Source: Spirogloea muscicola
Lineage: Eukaryota > Streptophyta > Zygnematophyceae > Spirogloeales > Spirogloeaceae
Length of the DNA stretch: 50,035 bases
NCBI GenBank assembly: GCA_009602725.1
Contig: WELB01000006.1
Coordinates: forward strand, 1,467,552 to 1,517,586
Direction of reading: 5' to 3'
Shown here: piece by piece, positions 42,612 through 50,035 of the stretch
How positions within the stretch are numbered: the first letter of the stretch is position 1
How the letters are laid out: every line of letters starts with the position of its first letter
Notes under the pieces: generated by a model
The model's input: the letters and a program-made list of their open reading frames with translations, nothing else
The model's database searches: none
What the model was told of the DNA's origin: nothing
Position numbers and translations under genes: made by a program

Positions 42612-45600
42612 GCCACCAGCGGGCCGTGCAACACCGCCAAGCCGTGGGGCTGGAGCGTGGTGGAGAGCGCCAAGTGGCAGAGGTGCGCGCCAGTGTGCAG
42701 GGCGACGGACTGACTTGCCCATGGTCCTCTCGGTCCCCGCGCACGAGGGATCCTGTCTAAAGATCGTGGGAATGGCGGCAATGTTGTGACTACGGTGATG
42801 AGGCTGTACGTTGAGCACAAGCAGGCCGAAGGCGTGGATAGAGGCGCCTCCCTCTATCGCCTCCACAAGTGCTGTTCTCAGGAAAGGCTTGGATGCAGAG
42901 AGGAGCAAGGGGTTATCCGGTCATGACTTGGTGTGTAATGCGCCCGAAGAGAACGAGGGCCTCTTCCAACGAGGCCCAAGTCCAGCCGAGGCACACCTGA
43001 CTCGTCTCTGTGTCTGCTGCTGCGCGGTCTCTCCGGCGCAGCTGGAAGAACCTGGGCAACATGCCTCCGGTGGAGGCGATGAGGCTCTTCGTCCGGACGC
43101 TGGAGGTGAGGAATCCGAGCAGCATGCAGCACAAGTGAACTGGCTGAAGGCATCTGATCACGAAGACCAGTGACCTTTGCATCAGTGCGTTGCAAAGCAG
43201 CTCCGTTGCAACTCTGAGGATGACTTAGAAGAGCTGGAGTGCGCTGCAGGAGGAGGACCCTGACTGGTGGCAGCGCTCGCTGGAAGAGGCGCAACAGGCA
43301 AAGGTACGACGATCTTCTCTCGCTGTGAAATGGATGAGGCTCAATAATTGCTTTCGGTCTGCGGCCCTCTTTTGACAACCACGGCTGCTTTTCTCGGAGA
43401 TGCTTGCTGCCGTGCTTCTTCTCCTGTTCCTTCAGGATTGCTTCTGGCGGCAGGAGCATTGCAGCTCCACTTAAGCTTCTCCCTCCTCTTCCAGTCTCAG
43501 AATGTCGCCAGCCAGGCGGCCCCTGCAGAAGACCCGGTGTTCCCAACGATCAACGGCATGCATCCACCCGCAGAAGCACCTGCTCTGGCAAAGGAGCTCA
43601 CGAGCTTAGCACATTCTGACGAGTGGCTGCTTCAAGAAATTGTTGGTCGAAAGCCTCCTCCTCGATACCAGGTGCTCTTTCTCATGCATTCTCCCGAGGC
43701 GTTTTGTGATTTGTCGCTTCCCGCCTGATTAGCTCCAGCATCTATTTGGTCTTCAAGTACCACTTCGGCCATGTCTTTGGACGTGCGGACTCAATTGTCG
43801 AGCAATGCAAGATGTCGTGCATGACCAGAGCATCCAGCAACTATGTATGTGCTTCCTTGTAGCACGCGGCAACATTACTAGGCCGTAAGATGTACGTCGT
43901 AGGGGGCAATTGCAACGGCCGGTACCTCAACGACGTCCAGGTGCAGTCTGCCAATCCTGCAGGCCATTTGATAGGCTAGCCAAACTTTGACCTGGCAGAC
44001 AAAGTACATCATATCGACAGACAGAAGCAGCACATATGTTTGTTGTCTTTTGCACGGTGGTGCCTTCATCCCCTTTCTTATGAGGCGTGTGTGATGGAAT
44101 TACAGCTGTCTGCTCTTTGTCATGTGGCAGATACTGGACCTGTCCACTCTGACTTGGTCAAAGGCAGACTACAAGCCATCGACCGCCTCTTTGCCACCAC
44201 CCATCCCCTTGCCCTCTTCACTTCCCCCTGCTCCTCCTCCTCTTCCACCATGCGCCGGCCACAGCTTGGTACGTACAATGTACAATTGCTCAGGTTATTG
44301 CAGAAGTGAAAGCAGGGTTCAAATCTTCTGGCAGATAGTCAACGACCTTTGAGCAGACAAGGCCGCTGTCAATGCAAGCCACTCCATTGATGTAAGAATG
44401 GTTTGGCTGATGGCTGACCAGATTACCTGGGGTAGGACCTTGTTAGTCATCGGTGGCCACACCAAGGACCCATCTCAGACAGTTACAGGTTTGGTGCTAA
44501 ACTGTCAACCCAAGCAATATTGTCAACCCTTGACCCACAACCCGTTTTCCTGTGCGTTTTCAAGCTAATCTGGTCACTGACATGCGCTTCGATGACCTTG
44601 CTCGGACATTGTCCCCCTCATGGAAAGGCGACAAGGGGAAAGCTCTGGTCAATAGCTTCAGAAAGTCTCATGCGAAAATTGCTGTTGATTGGATGTGCGT
44701 GTGCAGTACGTGCTTTTGACACAGAAGCCCTGTCTTGGTCAGAGCTGACCCCTGGTGGCGACATTCCGGTGAGCTTCACAAGGTTTGCTTGGATGAGCTG
44801 GTGCATGGTAGATGACAAGTTCGAATTCCTGATCACCAGCATTTTGACTGCTGTAGGTGGCGAGAGGTGGCCAGTCTGTAACCCGCGCTGGCAGCAGCCT
44901 GGTCATGTTTGGTGGGGAGGACTCAAGACGACGATTGCTGAATGATGTCCACAACCTCAATTTGAACACAATGACGTGGAGTACTGTAGAGACAAAGTAC
45001 GACCTCTTTTGCAGCCTTGCTTGATAGCTGCCGCATGTGGGCGTGTGGCTGCCGTTTTTGTCGTCTTGACACTATTATGAGCACAGCTAGTGATAGCTGA
45101 TGCGCAGAATGTGCACGTCTTTCCTTGCAGAGGCACAAGACCTCCTCCTCGATCAGATCATGCTGCAACGCTGCACAATAATCGATACCTCCTTGTTTTT
45201 GGAGGCGGTTCCCATTCCAACTGCTACAATGATTTGCATATCTTGGACCTGGAGACTGTAAGCGATCAATGATGCCATGCTTCACTTCGACATGCTCATG
45301 ACCTGCGATTAACGAATGTGACATGTTGTCATTGATGGTACATGAGAGAGCTCTGAGAGCTCCTCAAAGTAAGCCCATTTGCCTGCATCTTCCAGATGGA
45401 GTGGTCTCAGCCACAACAAGATGGTTCGCTGCCTTCACCGAGGGCCGGTCACGCTGGCATTAAAGTGGATGACAAGTGGTACGTCATTGGTGGTGGCGAC
45501 AATAAGAGTGGTAGGTCTCGCCACCAATAGAAGCAAAAGCTGACCAAGCTAATGAAGATGCAAGTTAATTAAGATCCTTATGACGGCATGGACGTCTATG

Positions 45601-47910
45601 AGGCAAGGCACGTCATCTGAGCTCAGCACTTGCTCGACGGGCCAGGTGTTGCTGGTACTGCAGTGCTCGACCTCACGTCAATGCAGTGGTCAAAAGTAAC
45701 AGTGCCGAATCCCAAGAGTGCAATTGCAAGCGAGGTAGGCTTCCATGGTGGCCTCATAGTGTGGGTGCCAGAGTGCATGTTGCATGGACTTGACTGTGGA
45801 CAGTAATTTGCTTCTCCACTCATGAAGCTTTCTGTGTATGACACATGGGTGCAGGGCCTCAGCGTGTCATTTCTGCAAGAGGATGGAGGCTACCTCATTG
45901 CATTCGGCGGCTACAACGGCCGTTATAGCAATGATGTACGGGCACAATGCCTGCGCTGGTGGTATTTGAAATGCTGCAGATATTATCTGACATGCAAGAA
46001 CTTTTCAATGAGCTCTCCCAGTGTGCACAGAGGTCTGGAGCTGTACTTTGACTTTGAGTCGGTGTCCTCGTTGAGCAGGTGCATGTCTTCAGGCCAACTG
46101 TGCAGGCAAAGCCACCGGCAAAGATCCTAGAGTCTGCTGCTGCAGCCAAGGCTACTTCAGTAGCTGCGATCCCGCAGCAGCAAGTGAAGGGGGGGCCTGC
46201 TCAAGCAGAGCTTGGCACGTCAGCTCAAGGGCCCTTGCCGTCCAAGCCCTCTGTGTCACGGCCACCTGTCAAGCCACTGCCATCTGAAGCAGTCATTTCT
46301 GCGGAGGAGCCACACCAAAGAGTACACCCCTAAGATCTTGAAATCGTACATCTAGTCGTGCTCCTGCTCCTGCTGATGCAGTGGGATGGAAATACATGGA
46401 TGATGCAAATATGGATGCAGATGACAAGTAGCTGTTGAGTGCATGTGATGAACTAGCACCCTCACCTTGACCCAATATGGCAGCAATGACGTAGGGTGTT
46501 TAGGGTGCACCCTTTTCTAGCAATGATTGCGTCCCGCTTTTTGCTGCAGCCAAGGACAGAGGAGGAGAGGCTCTATGAGGAGTTGCAGTCTTCTCAGAGG
46601 GCCAAGGAGGAAGCAGAGACTGCCTTAGCTGAGGCCCGTGGCCAGCTTGTGACAGCTCAAGTTGCGACAAGTGGAGCGCAGGTCTTATAGCCAGATATAT
46701 CTTTTTTCTGAGCAACTCATGATATGAGCAGTCTAGAAGGAGAGCTAGCTCGCCTTTGCTACTTCTTCTGTCAGGTCACCCTTCTTCAACAGCTTCATCG
46801 AAGCAGGTTGTGCATGCAGAAGTTTGCCAACATAACAACGATGTACTTGACATACTGCAGGCCGAGAATGCTCGCCTGAAAAAGGACCTTGTTGCTGCTA
46901 CGTCATCCTTGGCAGAGGCAGCGAATGAACTGTCATCAGCAAAGTCGTCACTGGCAGAGAACGCTTACGAAGTTGCGCGCTTGAAAGAAAGGCAGGCAGA
47001 AGTTGCAAGAGAATCCGCCCTGGCAGCTGCCGCAGGTGCAGCTCAACTTTCAGGAGTTTAGCCTTGCCTACAAGTATTGACTGAGACTTGCTGTGCTTTT
47101 GCTCTTCCTTCTCATGTCAGAAGGAGCCGTTAAGAGCTTTTCCAGACTCCTTACTAGCAACCATTTCCTCCATAGAGACAATGCTTGCTCTTGTCTTGTA
47201 CCGCAAGTCAATCAAGGGCCTGATGCAGGTGCGAAGGTGGGTGTAACAGGGGCAGATGCTGCAGAAGTTGCGAAACTCCGAAAGGAACTTGCAGCTGCCA
47301 AAGCGGCTCTTGCAGACACTGAGCAGGTATCAATAGGCAGGTTCATTTTGCAATGCACGTGCTTAAAGGCCGGGACCTGGTCGGGATTCTCACAGCACGC
47401 TCTACCCCGCGCTTCACTCCAGGAACTTCAATCTGCTCGAGGAGCTTTGGCAGGGGAGCAATCTCGATGCTTTCGGCTGGAGGTGAGATCAGTCTGTACC
47501 TCAGCTGACGCTGTGATTAAAGTTCAGGGGGTTCAGGGTTTAGGGGCTTAGAGTTCCTTCGCGTGCAATCTGTGACCATTGTGCTATTTCCTCTTTGATC
47601 TTTGCCTTTGCTTTGCTGGGATAGATGGAGCACTGGCGTGTACCTGAAGAGCGGGGTTAAACGGCGTGCTGCCAGCTCCCTCGAGATCTCCTTGCAGTCC
47701 ACCACTGATAGTGCGTCCATCGGGACACAGGTGGAGGTGGCAGAGCTCCGGCAGAAGCTGCAGGGCATGGAGGCGCTGGAGAAGGAGCTGGAGCTGCTGC
47801 GACGGCAGAAGGCCGCCTCTGAGGAAGCGGCGGCCACGGCTGCTGCTCAGAAGAACAACCAGCCGGGCATGTGGGGTTGGTTAGCAGGAGCCCCTCCGGA
47901 GAAGGCCTAG
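42612..47910 (+). CDS. Acyl-CoA-binding protein with kelch repeats and coiled-coil tail (5' part missing)
   Basis: Plant ACBP4/5-type protein that binds long-chain acyl-CoA in the cytosol; the kelch propeller is for protein contacts. Exons: 42612-42682, 43042-43105, 43250-43303, 43495-43671, 43863-43940, 44131-44268, 44422-44488, 44707-44768, 44857-44996, 45131-45257, 45396-45510, 45646-45734, 45855-45935, 46079-46321, 46550-46681, 46861-47035, 47229-47326, 47423-47482, 47731-47910; all phases match (716 residues visible; the 46321 donor and 46861 acceptor are less sure). The ACB domain is present only from GPCNTAKPWGWSVVESAKW onward. Kelch blades carry GRYLNDV, VIGGHTKD, VMFGGED, VFGGG, VIGGGDNKSG and IAFGGYNGRYSND. 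The coiled-coil tail ends MWGWLAGAPPEKA. TGTAA, a chlorophyte-type poly(A) signal, occurs at 48006 after the stop. Confidence 0.92.
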
Positions 47911-48579
47911 ACTTGCTGCAGCTGAGGCCATGACTAGGCTCGCCAACGCTTGCAGCGGTGCATGAGTGTTGGAGGCCCTGCCAGAGTGCAGCAGCTCACG
48001 AGGTCTGTAAAGAATCATCTTTGCAGGTGTGTTTAGCTGGGAATAAATAGGTAGTGCTGGTCCGTGTAATCACTGACACGCAGGCTTAAGCTGCTGGGGC
48101 TGGCTGTAGCCTCTGCTGTGAGTCTTACACAGGAGTTGAGCATGGAACCACACCAACTACCCTTAGCTGCAGATCGGTGCCTGCAGGAAGGAGCCAGGGC
48201 AACGACCACTGGCATCCTTTTGACAGACCACCAATCTAGCAGGCGCCTGACGATTTCGTCGTGCCCAATGGTAGTGGAAAAGCAGTTCAACACATCATAC
48301 CTCCAGCCTGCCAGCCCATCGAGCTGAGAGTTGAGATTCCAAAAGGCCAAGCGGACGTGCACAGACACGAGCTGCTGCATGATTCCATACCCTGCAAAAA
48401 TTCGAGATCATGCAGCCCTCTGTCCCTGTGGCCAGCGCATGAATGTGCACCTTCACAAGCACGCATCTTCAGTCGACCAGTCTCACTCAGTGGAGAATAC
48501 ACAGCAGTGCGGGGTAGGCGCTGAAGACCAGAAGGCACCAGGCCAATCTAGGCTTTCTCCTCGAGTTATGAAATGCCAG
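47911..48579. other. Convergent intergenic region
   Basis: It holds the 3' UTRs of the kelch-ACBP gene (+) and the exostosin gene (-). TGTAA at 48006 could serve the former. No other feature was recognised. Confidence 0.5.
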
Positions 48580-50035
48580 TTAAGAGGGGTCCCGGTCGGA
48601 GGCAGTGGTGCTGCGGCGGACGGTCTGCACGAGCCGGGCGCGCACGCTTCCCCATTCCTGCCGTCGGTCCATGCTGCCTGCGCGGATGCGGTACTCAAAT
48701 TCTCCGCGCCACTGCAGCCGCTGGAAAATCATGTCCAGAGCACCGCCGGGCAGGTCCTGTGCCCACAGGAAGTGGCGCTGCGCAGCCGCGATGTGTCGCT
48801 GGTACTCGCGCAGCCGCGCGGGGTTCTGCAGCACGGCGTCGAGGCGCGCCTCCAGCGTGCCCACCTCGCCGGGGTCGATGTTGATGCTGATCTTGGACCA
48901 GTCCAGCTCGTCCTGGAACGGGTGATCGTTTTGCCGCAGGAACGTCACTGCAGGGAGGCAAAGGACATCATCAGCGGGCGTGAACGGCGCCACAGCGCGG
49001 CTGCTCGGGAGCCTCGGCAACCAATGTAGTGCCCAGCCTCACCAGGTATGCAGCCGCAGAGGATGGCCTTGATGGGGCGCGTTGTCCACTGCGAGTGGCC
49101 CGGCGGGGAGACGCAGAACTTGGCTCGCCGGTAGTCCTCGAGCGTCGCTGCATCGTCCTTGACCCCAAAGGACCAGGCGCGCTGCTTGTTGTCAACTCGG
49201 CGCTCGCTGCCGGCGAAGAGGTCGTACAGCTCGGCGCGTGTCTCGTGGCCGTGGTGCCGCACGGGCATTCCGTGGTGGTGCTGCGGCGCGAACCGGAAGA
49301 CGGCGTTGAAGGGGCGGGGCCCGTCCCACGGCGCGCGCGGGCGCAGCGCGGCGGGCGGCACGAAGGGCGGGATGACAATGTCGCGGTCCGGGCGGTAGCA
49401 CGGGATGTCGGGCAGCGCCACCACGGAGCCGTTGGGCCCGGCGACGAGGCCGAGGCCGAGGCCGAGCCCTCCGGCCGGCGGTCGGTGGTTGTACGCCACG
49501 GCCTGCAGCGTGCGGTTGGGGTGGGCGTGCACGGAGCGCGCGAGCTTGTCGCCGGCGAGCTGCAGGAAGAACATGTTGGCGTACAGCGATGGGTCGGTGA
49601 AGGTGAGCGCCGTGCAGCGGCCGTGGTCCATGGTGAGCACGGCGAAGTGGTCGCGCCCGGCGGTGCGGTTGAAGAAGGGCCAGCGGGCGCGCACTTGGCG
49701 AAGCGCCGCCTCCAGCGCGTCCGACGTCCCGCCCACAGCGTCGACCATGTTGGCTTCCCAGTCGCGGTAGCGCGCGAGCGTGTGGAAGGCGGCGTAGAAG
49801 GGGACGAGGAAGAGCGCGGCGTCCTCGGGCGCCGTGGTGCGCACCGCGTTGCTGCGCGCCAGCGCCTCGTGCACCGCGCGCTCCCCGTCGTACTGCTCGC
49901 TCCACCACGCCGGCTGCGGGCCCCCGCGCACCCCCGCCGTCCACTCCACGCCCAGGTCGTACACGTACACGAAACGCCGCAGCTCGCCGCCCCCGCCGCC
50001 GCCGCCGCCGCCGCCGCCGACGGCGGCGGCCCGGG
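48580..50035 (-). CDS. Exostosin-family (GT47) glycosyltransferase, 5' end outside window
   Basis: Predicted Golgi glycosyltransferase of the exostosin type; donor and acceptor unknown. Two exons are visible: 49043 to the window end, and 48580-48947 (phase 1 junction within CGCIP/V, stop TAA at 48580-48582). Motifs: FVYVYDL at the start of the fold, EDAALFLVPFY, then W, FFNRT and GRDHFAVLTMDHGRC, IPPFVPP, KFCVSPPG, IKAILCGCIP continuing to VTFL, and LDWSKISINI. These follow the order of the exostosin family. Upstream of FVYVYDL the frame continues into a poly-Gly stretch encoded by a CGG tract (about 49990-50030), so the true start and any signal anchor lie beyond the window. The last part (RIRAGSMDRRQEWGSVRARL) is not family-conserved to my eye. 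Confidence 0.9.

Overview
This is nuclear DNA from a eukaryote with intron-rich genes (GT-AG introns), GC-rich exons and no operons. Several genes are of plant type: a nucleolin with an acidic N-terminus, two RRMs and a Gly/Arg tail; a kelch acyl-CoA-binding protein with a coiled-coil tail; an AVT-type amino-acid transporter; and a VPS15 closest in motif order to plant VPS15. Together with the GC bias, CGG/CCG tracts at gene starts and a proline-rich wall-type protein, this suggests a green alga, perhaps trebouxiophyte-like. The taxonomic call is inference. I rebuilt exons by hand from splice sites and reading phase; five multi-exon models keep phase at all but a few flagged boundaries.

Layout. 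1-6300: a dense patchwork of broken non-LTR retrotransposon 3' ends on both strands. 6697-10366 (+): flavin-containing monooxygenase, 10 exons. 10765-14805 (-): secreted GH28 polygalacturonase with a proline-rich N-terminal stalk, 12 exons, with a 60-N gap inside the stalk. 14806-18370: mostly non-genic, with two more retrotransposon C-terminal fragments. 18371-23280 (-): nucleolin, 13 exons. 24028-26796 (+): vacuolar-type amino-acid transporter, 7 exons, broken by two single-base frameshifts. 27540-29260 (+): the longest retrotransposon copy (RT thumb, zinc knuckle, restriction-like endonuclease). 29375-37257 (+): VPS15, the PI3-kinase regulatory kinase, 13 exons, one of 2.8 kb. 38330-42120: second large retrotransposon patchwork. 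42612-47910 (+): kelch acyl-CoA-binding protein, 19 visible exons, 5' end not found. 48580-50035 (-): exostosin/GT47 glycosyltransferase, 5' end outside the window.

The host genes are housekeeping functions (ribosome biogenesis, endosomal trafficking, lipid binding, amino-acid transport, wall and glycan chemistry) with no evident shared pathway. The most unusual content is the retrotransposon population. At least four diverged families can be told apart by their last codons and 3' UTRs (endings SDLYVLTRGY, SDLRLLSRGY, SDLMLLTRGY and LRLLTRNY). All share a C-terminal restriction-like endonuclease region, and all end in variants of one stem-loop of the form GGGCTGGC-loop-GCCAGCCC plus a short GGGCGAG- or GGGAG-type tail. 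Copies are chained to one another repeatedly at or just past this stem-loop. This suggests a 3' signal shared across families and insertion into, or recombination at, the elements' own tails.
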